Source: CAVSCD01 sp963726335 (lineage in GTDB: Bacteria > Acidobacteriota > Aminicenantia > Aminicenantales > UBA8522). Taken from it: DNA of 64,000 bases. The position numbers were made by a program, and so were the translations under genes. Shown piece after piece: positions 44,129 through 53,382 of this stretch (the first letter of the stretch is position 1; the number at the start of each line of letters is the position of its first letter). Under the pieces are notes generated by a model. It saw nothing but the letters and a program-made list of their open reading frames with translations, searched no databases and was not told the DNA's origin. The stretch spans positions 682,001 to 746,000 of the forward strand of contig CAVSCD010000004.1 of the NCBI GenBank assembly GCA_963726335.1, given 5' to 3'.

Positions 44129-46768
44129 TTAGGACATCCGCTCAACGACAGAATAGCTCTTTTCCAGGGCTTCATCAAGCCGGTCGGCCTGTTTTCCCCC
44201 CGCCTGGGCGAAGTCGGGCCGCCCTCCCCCGCCCCCCCCGATCAGGGGCGCAAGCTCCCGGATGAGGCTGTCGGCCCGGAGCCGCGGAGCGAGGTCCGCG
44301 GTCACGGAGGCCACGATCAGCGCCTTCCCGTCAGGGCCCACGCTCCCGAGAACGACCACTCCCGAACCCATCTTCTGCTTCAGGGAGTCCGCCGCGTTCC
44401 GCAACTCCTCCATGGTCAGCCGCTCGAGGCGCCGGACCAGGACGGCCACCCCGTTCACCGCGCGGCTGCGCTCCGCGCCGGACCGGGTCTCCAGCCCGGC
44501 TAACTTTTGCCTGAGGCCCTTGATCTCTTTTTCCGCGTCCGCCAGCTGGGTCTTGAGCTTTTCGACGTGCTGCGGGATCTCTTTTCTCGGACTGGCCAGC
44601 AGTCCCTGGATGTCCGAAAGGATGTCCTCCGTCTCCTGGGCATGTCTGAGCGCCTCTTCTCCCGTGACGGCCTCGATCCGGCGCATGCCGGCCGCGATGC
44701 TGGATTCGGAGATAATCCTGAACAGCCCGATCTCTCCCGTCGCCCGCACGTGGACGCCGCCGCAGAGCTCTTTGCTGAACTCGCCGACCACCACCATCCG
44801 GACCCTCTCGCCGTACTTCTCCTCGAAGATCGCCATGGCCCCCTCGCGGATGCCCTCCTCGAGGGACATGACGCGGGTGTCGACGCGCAGGTTCTCCCGG
44901 ATCTTGCCGTTCACCAGGCCTTCGATCTTGCGCATCTCCTCGCGTCCGAGGGGCGAGAAATGGGTGAAGTCGAACCTCAGCCGCTCCGCCGACACCAGCG
45001 ACCCGGACTGCTTGACGTGATCGCCGAGGGTCTGGCGCAGGGCGGCGTGAAGAAGATGGGTCGCCGTGTGGTTGCCCGCGACGGCCCGCCGGCGCTCCGG
45101 TTCCACGGCCGCCTCGACGCGGTCGCCGACGCGGAGCTCGCCGAGCGTGGCCTCGACGTCGTGGGCGATCAGCTCGGGAACGGGATAAAAAGCGCTCCGG
45201 ACGGTCCCGGAAAACCGGGCCGACCGGAGGCGGCCCGAATCCCCGACCTGGCCCCCGGCCTCGGCGTAAAAAGGCGTCACGTCGAGAACGACCGTCCCTG
45301 TCTCGCCGGCGGCCAGGGACGGCGCGGGCAGGCGGTCCTTGATAATGGCCAGGACCTCCGCCCCTTCCACCCGGTCGGTTTCGTAGCCTTTGTAGACGGC
45401 CCGGAATTTCTGGAGCCCTTCGAAGACTTTCTTTTCGGCGAGCTGCGCCTCCCCCTTCCACGACGCCCGGGCCCGCTCCTTCTGCTTGTCGAGCTCGCTC
45501 TGAAAACCGGACTCGTCGACCTCCAGGCCGTGCTCCCGGGCCAGCTCCATCGATAGGTCCAGGGGAAAGCCGAACGTGTCATACAGCTTGAAGAGCCCCG
45601 GCCCGGCGAGTCTGGGCTTCCCCGACTGCCTGGCTTCCTCGACGAACTCCTGGAAATAGCGGAGCCCGGAGGACAGGGTCGCGGCGAACCGCTCCTCTTC
45701 GGACAGACACAGCCGGGAGATGTAGTCGATCGAATCCAAGAGCTCGGGGTAGGCGGACTTCATGTTGTCCGCGACCAGGCCGACGAGCTGATGGAGGAAG
45801 GGCTTGTCGATCCCCAGGGCGTTGCCGTGACGGAAGGCGCGGCGGATGAGCCTTCGCAGCACATACCCCCGGCCGTCGTTCGAGGGCATGATCCCGTCGC
45901 CGATGAGGAAGGTCACGGCCCGGACGTGGTCCGCGATGATCCGGACCGACGTGTCGCCCGGCTCTCGCTCAGGATATTCCCGGCCGGCGAGGTCGGAGAT
46001 CCGGTCGATCAGGGGCACGAACAGGTCGGTGTCGAAGTTGGTCCGTTTCTGCTGCAGCGCCGCGGCCGCCCGCTCCAGCCCCATCCCTGTATCGATCGAG
46101 GGCGATGGCAGGGGGTTGAGACGCCCGCTGCCGTCCTGGAAATACTGCATGAAGACGAGGTTCCAAAGCTCGACGAAACGGTCGCTCCCCTTTTCGATAA
46201 GCGTGTACGGGTCGCCCTCTTCGAGGTCGGGAACGCTGTCGTAGTGGAGCTCGGAGCACGGGCCGCAGGGGCCCGTGTCGCCCATCGCCCAGAAATTGTC
46301 CTTCTTCCCGTAGCGGAAGATCCGGCCCTGGGGAACGCCGATGTCCTCGCTCCAGATGCGGAAGGCCTCGTCGTCCTCCTCATAGATCGTGGCATAGAGC
46401 CTGTCCTGGGGCAACCGGAAAACGTCCGTGACGAGCTCCCAGGCGAACCCGATCGCCTCCCGCTTGAAGTAGTCCCCGAAGGAGAAGTTCCCCAGCATCT
46501 CGAAAAAGGTGTGGTGTTTCGACGTCCGGCCGACCTGTTCGAGATCGTTGTGCTTGCCGGAGACCCTCAGGCACTTCTGGACCGTGGCCGCTCTCTTGTA
46601 GCTCCGCCGCTCCAGGCCGAGGAAGATGTTCTTGAACTGGTTCATCCCGGCGTTGGTGAACAGGATGGTGGGATCATCCTTGGGCAAGAGCGGCGAGCTG
46701 GAGACGACCTTGTGGCCGCGCCGGGAAAAGAAGCCGAGGAAGGCTTCCCGGATGTCCTGGGCGTTCAT
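44129..46768 (-). CDS. alaS: Alanyl-tRNA synthetase
   Basis: 879-aa class II synthetase. The N-terminal catalytic domain has SSSPLLPKDDPTILFTNAGMNQFKNIFLG (motif 1 area), RTSKHHTFFEMLGNFSFGDYFK (motif 2) and GMGLERAAAALQ (motif 3). The editing domain has the Zn/active-site HTATHLLHAAL and CGGVHVRATGEIG. The C-terminal DHHA1 domain has a glycine run (LIGGGGGGRPDFAQAGG). Full family length and intact. Its start overlaps the pilT stop (ATGA); a longer open frame running into pilT is not coding. It charges tRNA-Ala and hydrolyses mischarged Ser- and Gly-tRNA. Confidence 0.97.
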   Translation of the reverse strand: MNAQDIREAFLGFFSRRGHKVVSSSPLLPKDDPTILFTNAGMNQFKNIFLGLERRSYKRAATVQKCLRVSGKHNDLEQVGRTSKHHTFFEMLGNFSFGDYFKREAIGFAWELVTDVFRLPQDRLYATIYEEDDEAFRIWSEDIGVPQGRIFRYGKKDNFWAMGDTGPCGPCSELHYDSVPDLEEGDPYTLIEKGSDRFVELWNLVFMQYFQDGSGRLNPLPSPSIDTGMGLERAAAALQQKRTNFDTDLFVPLIDRISDLAGREYPEREPGDTSVRIIADHVRAVTFLIGDGIMPSNDGRGYVLRRLIRRAFRHGNALGIDKPFLHQLVGLVADNMKSAYPELLDSIDYISRLCLSEEERFAATLSSGLRYFQEFVEEARQSGKPRLAGPGLFKLYDTFGFPLDLSMELAREHGLEVDESGFQSELDKQKERARASWKGEAQLAEKKVFEGLQKFRAVYKGYETDRVEGAEVLAIIKDRLPAPSLAAGETGTVVLDVTPFYAEAGGQVGDSGRLRSARFSGTVRSAFYPVPELIAHDVEATLGELRVGDRVEAAVEPERRRAVAGNHTATHLLHAALRQTLGDHVKQSGSLVSAERLRFDFTHFSPLGREEMRKIEGLVNGKIRENLRVDTRVMSLEEGIREGAMAIFEEKYGERVRMVVVGEFSKELCGGVHVRATGEIGLFRIISESSIAAGMRRIEAVTGEEALRHAQETEDILSDIQGLLASPRKEIPQHVEKLKTQLADAEKEIKGLRQKLAGLETRSGAERSRAVNGVAVLVRRLERLTMEELRNAADSLKQKMGSGVVVLGSVGPDGKALIVASVTADLAPRLRADSLIRELAPLIGGGGGGRPDFAQAGGKQADRLDEALEKSYSVVERMS

Positions 46769-47925
46769 CAGCTCTCGTCTTCGCCCTTCCCCTCGCCTTC
46801 CCGGTCCACCTTGCTCATCGTCTTCTCCATCTCCTCGAGGGCCATGTCCAGCGTCGACTGGATGCCCATCACGCGCAGCTTGAAGTTGTCGGGGTTGGTC
46901 GAATACCGGAGCCCCTGCTCGAAGGAGATGTAGCCATCGCGATAGAGCTGGAAGATCGACTGGTCGAAGGTCTGCATCCCGTATTGGGAAACGCCGGCGG
47001 TGATGGCGTCGCGGATCAAGCCCGTTTTTTCCTTTTCCTGGATGCACTCGGCGATATACGGCGTGCTGATCATGACCTCGACGGCAGGGACGCGGCCCTG
47101 GCCGTCCATCCGCGGGATCAGCCGCTGGGAGATGACGGCCTTGAGGATGCTGCCGAGCTGCAGGCGGACCTGCCGCTGGTGGTGCGGCGCGAACACGGAA
47201 ACCATGCGGTTGATGCTCTCGGGGGCGTCCAGCGTGTGGAGGGTGCTGAACACAAGGTGACCGGTCTCGGCGGCCAGGATGGCCGTCTCGACCGTGTCCA
47301 GGTCGCGCATTTCGCCCACCAGGATGACATCCGGGTCCTCGCGGAGGGTCGCCCGCAACCCTCTGGAGAAGCTCGTGACATCCATCCCCACCTCTCTCTG
47401 GCAGACGGTGCTTTTCTTATCCTTGTGCAGATACTCGATCGGGTCCTCGATGGTGATGATGTTCTCCCGGCGGTTGGTATTGATGTGGTCGATCATGGCA
47501 GCCAGGGTGGTCGTCTTGCCGCTGCCGGTCGTTCCGGTGCACAGGACCAGCCCGCGCTGGTACAGGGCGATCTTCTCCAGGACTTCGGGAAGAAGCAGCT
47601 GGCGGATGGACTTGATTTCCAGGGGAATGATCCTCAGCGCGATGGCCACCGAGCCCCGCTGCATGTAGATGCTCCCTCGGAAGCGCCCGAACCCGGGGAG
47701 ACTGTAGGCCAAGTCGATATCGAAATCCTCCTTCAGCCGGGTTTTCTGGAAGTCGGACATCAGCTGCTCGCCCAGCTCCTGGGTGTCATTGGAGCTCAGC
47801 CGGGGAAACGATGTCAGCGGGACCAGACTGCCGTGGACCCGGATGATGGGATGGTTGCCGGCCTTGAGGTGAAGGTCGGAAGCATCCCTCTCGATCGCGA
47901 TCTTCAAGAGTTCATCGATGTCCAT
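46768..47925 (-). CDS. pilT: Type IV pilus retraction ATPase PilT (or PilU-like)
   Basis: 385-aa secretion/motility ATPase. Blocks: DASDLHLKAGNHPIIRVHG; Walker A CTGTTGSGKTTTLAAM; Asp box ITIEDPIEYLH; Walker B ILVGEMRDLDTVETAI; His box TGHLVFSTLHT; and the retraction-specific C-terminal AIRxxK-type area (ISFEQGLRYSTNPDNFKL). It hydrolyses ATP to depolymerise pili. The ATG at 47925 has GAGG six bases upstream; a TTG two codons earlier is not needed. The neighbours are ilvE (20 bp upstream) and alaS, with no other pil genes in the window. Confidence 0.93.
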   Translation of the reverse strand: MDIDELLKIAIERDASDLHLKAGNHPIIRVHGSLVPLTSFPRLSSNDTQELGEQLMSDFQKTRLKEDFDIDLAYSLPGFGRFRGSIYMQRGSVAIALRIIPLEIKSIRQLLLPEVLEKIALYQRGLVLCTGTTGSGKTTTLAAMIDHINTNRRENIITIEDPIEYLHKDKKSTVCQREVGMDVTSFSRGLRATLREDPDVILVGEMRDLDTVETAILAAETGHLVFSTLHTLDAPESINRMVSVFAPHHQRQVRLQLGSILKAVISQRLIPRMDGQGRVPAVEVMISTPYIAECIQEKEKTGLIRDAITAGVSQYGMQTFDQSIFQLYRDGYISFEQGLRYSTNPDNFKLRVMGIQSTLDMALEEMEKTMSKVDREGEGKGEDES

Positions 47926-47945
47926 GCTCAACCTCGCTCGCCGTT

Positions 47946-48869
47946 TTAGAGATAAGTCAGCCAGCGGAAGGTGTCCTCCCGCTCGCCGTTGATATAGGCG
48001 AAGAACGCGTCCTGCAGCTTCTGGACGACGGGCCCCCTCCGGCCGGAGCCGATGATGATCTTGTCAACGGACCGGATGGGGGTGACCTCGGCGGCCGAGC
48101 CCGTGAAAAAGACCTCGTCGGCGACGTAGAGCATTTCCCGCGGGATCGTTTCCTCGACGATCTTCAGACCCAGCTCGCGGCTCAACGTGATGACCGAATC
48201 GCGGGTGATCCCCGGAAGAACTGAGGATGACAGGGGCGGGGTATAGATCGCGCCGTTCTGGACGAGGAAGATGTTCTCGCCGCTCCCCTCGCTGATGTGC
48301 CCCCGGACGTTGAGGGCGATGCCCTCGGCGTAGCCGTCCAGGATAGCCTCCATCTTGATGAGCTGGGAGTTCATGTAGTTGGCGCCCGCTTTGGCCAGGG
48401 CCGGGAACGTGTTCGGCGCCATCCGCCACCACGAGGAGACGCAGACGTCGACGCCGCCGGCCAGCGCGTCGTCTCCCAGGTACTGGCCCCACTGCCAGAC
48501 CAGGATGGCGCAGTCCACGGGGTTCGGGAACGGGTCCACGCCGAGCGTGCGGTAACCGCGGTAGACGATGGGCCGGACATAGCAGGACGCCAGTCCGTTG
48601 GCATTGATCGTCTCGATGACGGCCGCGTTGAACTCGTCCATGGTGAACGGGATGTCCATGCGGTACATTTTGCAGGAATTGAACAGGCGCTTGGTATGCG
48701 CCTCCAGCCGGAAGACCGCCGACCCCTTGGGCGTATCGTAGACCCGGAAACCCTCGAAGAGGGAGCTCCCGTAGTGGATAACGTGGGAGGCGATGTGGAT
48801 ATTGGCCTCGTTCCAGGGAACGAGACGGCCGTTCATCCAGACTTTCGCTTTGTCATCGAAAGGGCTCAT
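47946..48869 (-). CDS. ilvE: Branched-chain amino acid aminotransferase
   Basis: 307-aa fold-type IV PLP enzyme. Visible: VWMNGRLVPWNEANIHIASHVIHYGSSLFEGFR (N-terminus with the FEG motif); CYVRPIVYRGYRTLGV; the PLP Lys in GANYMNSQLIKMEAILDGY; SEGSGENIFLVQNG; VLPGITRDSVITL; and VFFTGSAAEVTPI. This is the ilvE type rather than D-amino acid transaminase. It interconverts valine, leucine and isoleucine with their 2-oxo acids. GAGGAG precedes the start. It heads a minus-strand unit ilvE-pilT-alaS. Confidence 0.94.
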   Translation of the reverse strand: MSPFDDKAKVWMNGRLVPWNEANIHIASHVIHYGSSLFEGFRVYDTPKGSAVFRLEAHTKRLFNSCKMYRMDIPFTMDEFNAAVIETINANGLASCYVRPIVYRGYRTLGVDPFPNPVDCAILVWQWGQYLGDDALAGGVDVCVSSWWRMAPNTFPALAKAGANYMNSQLIKMEAILDGYAEGIALNVRGHISEGSGENIFLVQNGAIYTPPLSSSVLPGITRDSVITLSRELGLKIVEETIPREMLYVADEVFFTGSAAEVTPIRSVDKIIIGSGRRGPVVQKLQDAFFAYINGEREDTFRWLTYL

Positions 48870-48980
48870 GCTCGGCTCCTCGATAAAGTGGACGGGAAGA
48901 CGCCTCGCTTTTGCAGACGCATGTGAATGGGCATGTTATCGAAATCAGCACCCCAAGTCAACCCGGCCCGTCCCCTGCCA

Positions 48981-49919
48981 TCAGGCCGTCTCACCGCAGT
49001 GAGGACAGGTCCTGGACTTCATGGGCAGCGGCCGCCGGCAGTTCCAGCAGAGCTCTTTTTTCGACTGGTCCCGGGCCCGGATCCGGCTCATCATGTCGGC
49101 GATCTCCGGGAGCTTTTCGTCACGCTTCCTCAGCGTGCCGAGCGCGTGGATGAGATCCGCCGGCTTGCGGTAGCGGTCCTCGACCTTCGAGGCCAGACAG
49201 GTCATGATAATTTCGTCGATTTCGCGGGGGATTTTTGAATTTCTCAGACGGGGCGGCGTGATCTTGCCCTGTTGCGCCTTCTCCAGGATCTTGAACGGGT
49301 CGGGGTCGAAGATGGGGGGACGGCCGGTGATCAGCTCGTAAAAAATGCAGCCGAGGGAGTAGATGTCCGACTGATAGCTGGCTTTGCCGAGAAACTGCTC
49401 GGGCGCCATATACGGGGGGCTGCCGATGCGGGTTGAGGCGTAAGGGACGGTGTTCAGCCAGGCGGACGTCCCGAAATCCGTGATTTTGGCCGTTCCCTCC
49501 TCGGAAACGATGATATTGGAGGGCCGCAGGTCGCGGTGAATGATCTTGTTGTTATGGGCGTGTTCGACGCCCTGGGAGATCTGCCGGAGAAAATCCACCG
49601 CCTGGGTCCAATCCAGCGTCCCCTCCTTTTCCAGGACCTTCTCCAGGGTTTTGCCCTTGACATACTCCATGACCATGAAGAAGATCCGGTTCTCTTTTTC
49701 GGCGGCGATCATCCGGACGATGTTGGGATGGTTCAGGGCCGCCTGGAGGCGCGGCTCCTTCAGGAGCTTGTAAAGCTCAGCGGACTGCTTGTGCGGAACC
49801 TTGATGGCCACCTTGATGTCCAGCCAGGTATCCCGCGCCAGGTAGACGGACCCGAACCCGCCGCTGCCCAGAGACCGGATGATCTCGTATTTTCCGACCT
49901 TCTGGCCCTGCAGGAACAC
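48981..49919 (-). CDS. Soluble Ser/Thr protein kinase with C-terminal zinc ribbon
   Basis: 312-aa Hanks-type kinase. Glycine loop LGSGGFGSVY; Lys in VAIKVPHK; Glu in the C-helix region (LLKEPRLQAALNHPNI). The catalytic loop is HRDLRPSN, with Arg where Lys is the rule. DFGTSAW and MAPEQF follow, then a C-terminal zinc ribbon CWNCRRPLPMKSRTCPHCGE. No membrane segment. The start is GTG one base after the rsmE stop, with GGAG eight bases upstream, so the gene is the last member of the hrcA-grpE-dnaK-dnaJ-rsmE operon. This suggests stress-linked signalling. The substrate is unknown. Confidence 0.9.
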   Translation of the reverse strand: MFLQGQKVGKYEIIRSLGSGGFGSVYLARDTWLDIKVAIKVPHKQSAELYKLLKEPRLQAALNHPNIVRMIAAEKENRIFFMVMEYVKGKTLEKVLEKEGTLDWTQAVDFLRQISQGVEHAHNNKIIHRDLRPSNIIVSEEGTAKITDFGTSAWLNTVPYASTRIGSPPYMAPEQFLGKASYQSDIYSLGCIFYELITGRPPIFDPDPFKILEKAQQGKITPPRLRNSKIPREIDEIIMTCLASKVEDRYRKPADLIHALGTLRKRDEKLPEIADMMSRIRARDQSKKELCWNCRRPLPMKSRTCPHCGETA

Positions 49920-49920
49920 T

Positions 49921-50666
49921 TCAGCGTCTCCAAAAATGGGAGATCATGGCCAGCGCGGCGAGGGCCGCCGTCTCCGACCGCAGCGGCTGTTTTCCCAGGC
50001 TGACCGGCTCGAAACCCGCGGTCCGGCTCTCGGCCACCTCCTCTTTCGTCCATCCCCCCTCCGGGCCGACGGCAAGGAGGATGACCGGGATCGCGGCGCC
50101 GGCCGTCTTGCCGGGCTCGAGCTTGAGGATTTCCCTGAGGGGCGTCCCCCCTCTTCCGTCAGGATGAGCTTCCGCGTTCCCGGGCGGCCGTCCAGGAAAG
50201 CGCGGAACGTCAGCGGCTCCTCGACCTCGGGCAGCGACGTCCGGCGGCTCTGCTTCGCCGCTTCCCGGCTGATCTTCCGCCACCTCTCGACCCGCCGGCC
50301 CTCAGCGCCGGCGACCTTGACGATCGCCCGGGCCGCGGCGAGGGGGATGATCACATCGACCCCGAGCTCGGTGGCTTTTTGAATGATCCAATCCATCTTC
50401 TTCGATTTGAGAAGGGCCTGTCCCAAGGTGATGCGGACCGGAGTCTCATCGGCGGTCGTCCAAACGAGGATCTTGAGGAGAGTCTGCGATTCCCCCGCTT
50501 CGAGGACCTCGGCTTCGTAAGAATTCGCGGCGTCATCGACCAGCCAGACCCGCCGGCCGGGTCTGACGCGGAGGACCTTGCTGAGATGGTGGTGCTCGCC
50601 GCCTTCGAGCCGGGCGAAAGGAAAACGGATGTTTTTTCGCTCGACCAGAAAACGCGTCGCTGTCAA
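49921..50666 (-). CDS. rsmE: 16S rRNA m3U1498 methyltransferase RsmE, one frameshift
   Basis: SPOUT-family methyltransferase, about 248 aa when repaired. The N-terminal PUA-like part is FARLEGGEHHHLSKVLRVRPG. The SPOUT part has KKMDWIIQKATELGVDVIIPL, RWRKISREAAKQSRR and, after the frame change, LAVGPEGGWTKEEV and GKQPLRSETAALAAL (trefoil-knot SAM site). The frame breaks at a six-C run (50146-50151): one extra base there gives LTEEGGTPLREILKLEPG. The interval (746 nt) is one short of a multiple of three, as expected. The start is a TTG with GGGAG upstream, 8 bp after dnaJ. It sits in its common dnaJ-rsmE position. Confidence 0.9.
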
Positions 50667-50674
50667 GGCGCTCC

Positions 50675-51805
50675 CTAATGGATCACATTCTTGAGTTTGT
50701 CGACCAGGCCGCGGTCGGGCTTTTCCAAGTCCTCCCCCCGGAGCTCGGCCAGCCGCTGAAGCAGGGACTTCTCCTCCTTGTTCAGATTTTCGGGCGTTTT
50801 GACCACAACCCTGATAAAAAAGTCGCCCTTGCGGTGGCTGTGCAGGTCTTTGATCCCGCGGCCCTTCTGCCTGAAGACTTCGCCAGTCTGGGTGCCGGCC
50901 GGGACCTTGACCCGTTCCGTCGTTCCGCCAAGGCCGGGCACTTCGATCGTCGCCCCCAGAGCAGCCTGAGGGAACGAGATCGGCACCTCGCACAGCAGAT
51001 TGCCGTCCTGCCGCTCGAAGAAGGGATGCTTGGCCGCCCTGATGACAACGTACAGGTCGCCCCTCGGTCCTTGGGCTTCGCCGGGCTCGCCTTCACCCTC
51101 GAGCCGGAGCCGTGAGCCTTCGTCGACTCCCTCGGGAACCCGGATTTTCAGGTTCCGCTTCGCCTTGACCCGTCCCGCCCCCCGGCATTCCTTGCATGGG
51201 GAAGGGATGATCTGTCCGCCGCCCCGGCATTGGGGACACGTGCGGGCGACCGAGAAAAAGCCCTGTTGAAACCGCACCTGCCCCCGGCCCTGACAGGCCG
51301 GGCAGGTCGTCCTCTGCGTCCCCGGCTGGGCGCCCGACCCGCCGCAGCTGGGACACGACTCGGCGCGGGTCAAGCTGATCTCCTTCTCGGCGCCGGCCGC
51401 CGCCTCCTCGAGCGAGATCTCGAGCTCGAGGGCCAGATCGCGGCCGCGTTCCGGACGCCCGCGCTGACGCCGGTCCCGTCCGCCGAAGAGGTCGCCGAAC
51501 CCGAAAAAGCTCCCCAGGATATCCTCGAAATCCTCAAAAACGGAGGCATTGAACCCGGAGAACCCGCTGAAGCCTTCGCCGCGCAGACCATCGTGCCCGA
51601 ACCGGTCGTAAGTCGCCCGCTTGTCGGCGTCCCCCAGCACGCTGTAAGCCTCCGCGGCTTCCTTGAAATTGTCCTCGGCTTCCTTGCTGCCGGGATTGCG
51701 GTCGGGGTGGTGCTTGAGCGCCTGCTGACGGTAGCTCAGCTTAACCTCTTCCTGGGAGGCGGTCCGGGAGATACCCAGGACTTCGTAATAGTCGCGCTTC
51801 GTCAT
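50675..51805 (-). CDS. dnaJ: Chaperone protein DnaJ
   Basis: 376-aa type I DnaJ. The J domain with HPD (LKHHPDRNPGSKEA, about residues 30-43) is followed by a Gly/Phe-rich linker (GFSGFSGFNASVFEDFEDILGSFFGFGD). The four Zn repeats are CPSCGGSG, CPACQGRG, CPQCRGGG and CKECRGAG. C-terminal substrate-binding sandwiches end the protein. It stimulates DnaK ATPase and delivers clients. Its ATG overlaps the dnaK TGA, so the two are coupled. Complete and typical, unlike the shortened DnaK it follows. Confidence 0.97.
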   Translation of the reverse strand: MTKRDYYEVLGISRTASQEEVKLSYRQQALKHHPDRNPGSKEAEDNFKEAAEAYSVLGDADKRATYDRFGHDGLRGEGFSGFSGFNASVFEDFEDILGSFFGFGDLFGGRDRRQRGRPERGRDLALELEISLEEAAAGAEKEISLTRAESCPSCGGSGAQPGTQRTTCPACQGRGQVRFQQGFFSVARTCPQCRGGGQIIPSPCKECRGAGRVKAKRNLKIRVPEGVDEGSRLRLEGEGEPGEAQGPRGDLYVVIRAAKHPFFERQDGNLLCEVPISFPQAALGATIEVPGLGGTTERVKVPAGTQTGEVFRQKGRGIKDLHSHRKGDFFIRVVVKTPENLNKEEKSLLQRLAELRGEDLEKPDRGLVDKLKNVIH

Positions 51806-53382
51806 TTGGGCGTCTGGACCGACTCCGGGCGGGCCTCCGATCTCTTGATGATGTCGTCGATCTCGCCCTTGGTCAGCCCGGAAGAAGCGCGGATCTGGAC
51901 TTCCCGGTTCATCCCCGTGGTGGCGTCCTGGGCCGAAACCTTGAGGATGCCGTCGGCGTCGATCTCGAACATCACGTCGATCTGCGGAACTCCCGCCGGG
52001 GCCGGCTGGATGCCGACGAGGTCGAACCGGGAGAGCGATTTGTTCCGGGAAGCGACCGGATCCTCCCCTTGAAGGACGTGGACGATGACGCGAACCTGGT
52101 TATTCTCGACCGTGGTGAAGGGCATGGTCTTACGGGTCGGGATGGTCGTGTTGCGTTCGATGATCTCCTGGAAAGTATCGTTCTCGGTCTCGATGCCGAG
52201 GGAGTGCGAGGTGACGTCGAGCAGCACGGCCAGGTCCCGCTTCTCCCCTTTCACGATGGCCGACTGAATGGCCGCGCCCAAGGCGACAATCTCGTCGGGA
52301 TTGATATCCTCTCGCGGTTTCGAATTGAAGAACTCGCCGATCGTCTGGCGAATAAGAGGCATGCGGGTCTGGCCGCCGACCAGGATGATCTCCTGGATGT
52401 CCCCGGGTTCGAGCCGGGCGTCGGACAGGGCGCGCTCGATCAGGGGTACAGTCTGCTTCACGAGGTCCTGGGTCAGCTCCTCGAGCCGGCGGCGGCTGAG
52501 CTTGACGTTGATGTGCTTGGAGCCCTCGGGGGTGGAGGAGATAAAAGGCAGGTTGATATCGCTCTCGAGCGCGAAGGAAAGCTCCCGTTTCGCCCTCTCG
52601 GCGGCTTCCTTGATTCTCTGCAGGGCCAGTTTGTCCTCCAAAAGGTCGATCTGATGGTCTTTCTTGAACCCGTCGACGACCCAGTCGACGATCCGGTTGT
52701 CGAAATCCTCGCCGCCCAGGTAGGAGTCGCCGCTCGTGGCCAACACCTGGAAGACCGAGTTATGGATCTCGAGCACGGTGATGTCGAAAGTCCCGCCTCC
52801 CATATCGAATACGGCCACCTTGGCGTTGCTCCCGGCGTCCACTCCGTAGGCCAGGCTCGCCGCCGTCGGTTCGTTGATCATCCTCAGGACGTCCAGCCCG
52901 GCGATGGTGGCCGCGTCTTTGGTGGCCTGCCTCTGGTGGTCGTTGAAATGGGCGGGGACCGTGATCACCGCTTCGGTGACGGGCGCACCGAAATACGACT
53001 CGGCGCACTTCTTGAGGTAGGCCAGGATGATGCCCGAGATCTCCTGGGGGGTGATCGGCCGGGAATCGATCATGACGACCACGTCTCCGTTGGCCGCTTC
53101 GCCCAGGCTGTAAGGCATCCTTTTGCGCGCCTCGACGACCTCCGCCGAATCGAACTTCCGGCCGATCAGCCGCTTGACCGCGAAGACGGTCTTCTCGGGA
53201 TTCGTGATCGCCTGGCGGAGGGCAAGGTTCCCGACAAGCTGCTCTCCGCTCGACGTGAAGCTGACGACGGAAGCCGTCGTCGGCTGGCCGTCCAGGTTGG
53301 GAATGACCGCCGGCCGGTCCCCCTCCAGGAAGGCCACGCAGGAGAACGTCGTGCCGAGGTCGATGCCGATCACCGGGCTCAC
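51802..53382 (-). CDS. dnaK: Hsp70 chaperone DnaK, lacking the C-terminal helical lid
   Basis: 526 aa against about 610-640 usual. The nucleotide-binding domain is complete: phosphate 1 IGIDLGTTFSCVAFLEG, phosphate 2 VAVFDMGGGTFDITVLE, adenosine motif ILVGGQTRMPLIR. The linker and beta substrate-binding domain follow (DVTSHSLGIETENDTFQEIIERNTTIPT to FEIDADGILKVSAQDATTG). The protein then stops at GLTKGEIDDIIKRSEARPESVQTPK, where the roughly 100-residue alpha-helical lid should begin. dnaJ overlaps the stop directly, so there is no lost exon-like remainder or frameshift. It should bind peptides with fast exchange. It is third in the heat-shock operon. Confidence 0.93.
   Translation of the reverse strand: MSPVIGIDLGTTFSCVAFLEGDRPAVIPNLDGQPTTASVVSFTSSGEQLVGNLALRQAITNPEKTVFAVKRLIGRKFDSAEVVEARKRMPYSLGEAANGDVVVMIDSRPITPQEISGIILAYLKKCAESYFGAPVTEAVITVPAHFNDHQRQATKDAATIAGLDVLRMINEPTAASLAYGVDAGSNAKVAVFDMGGGTFDITVLEIHNSVFQVLATSGDSYLGGEDFDNRIVDWVVDGFKKDHQIDLLEDKLALQRIKEAAERAKRELSFALESDINLPFISSTPEGSKHINVKLSRRRLEELTQDLVKQTVPLIERALSDARLEPGDIQEIILVGGQTRMPLIRQTIGEFFNSKPREDINPDEIVALGAAIQSAIVKGEKRDLAVLLDVTSHSLGIETENDTFQEIIERNTTIPTRKTMPFTTVENNQVRVIVHVLQGEDPVASRNKSLSRFDLVGIQPAPAGVPQIDVMFEIDADGILKVSAQDATTGMNREVQIRASSGLTKGEIDDIIKRSEARPESVQTPK

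Noticed and set aside
46769..47047. N-terminal extension of AlaS into pilT
   Set aside because: The pilT frame is the real one here, and AlaS homologues start at the ATG at 46768.
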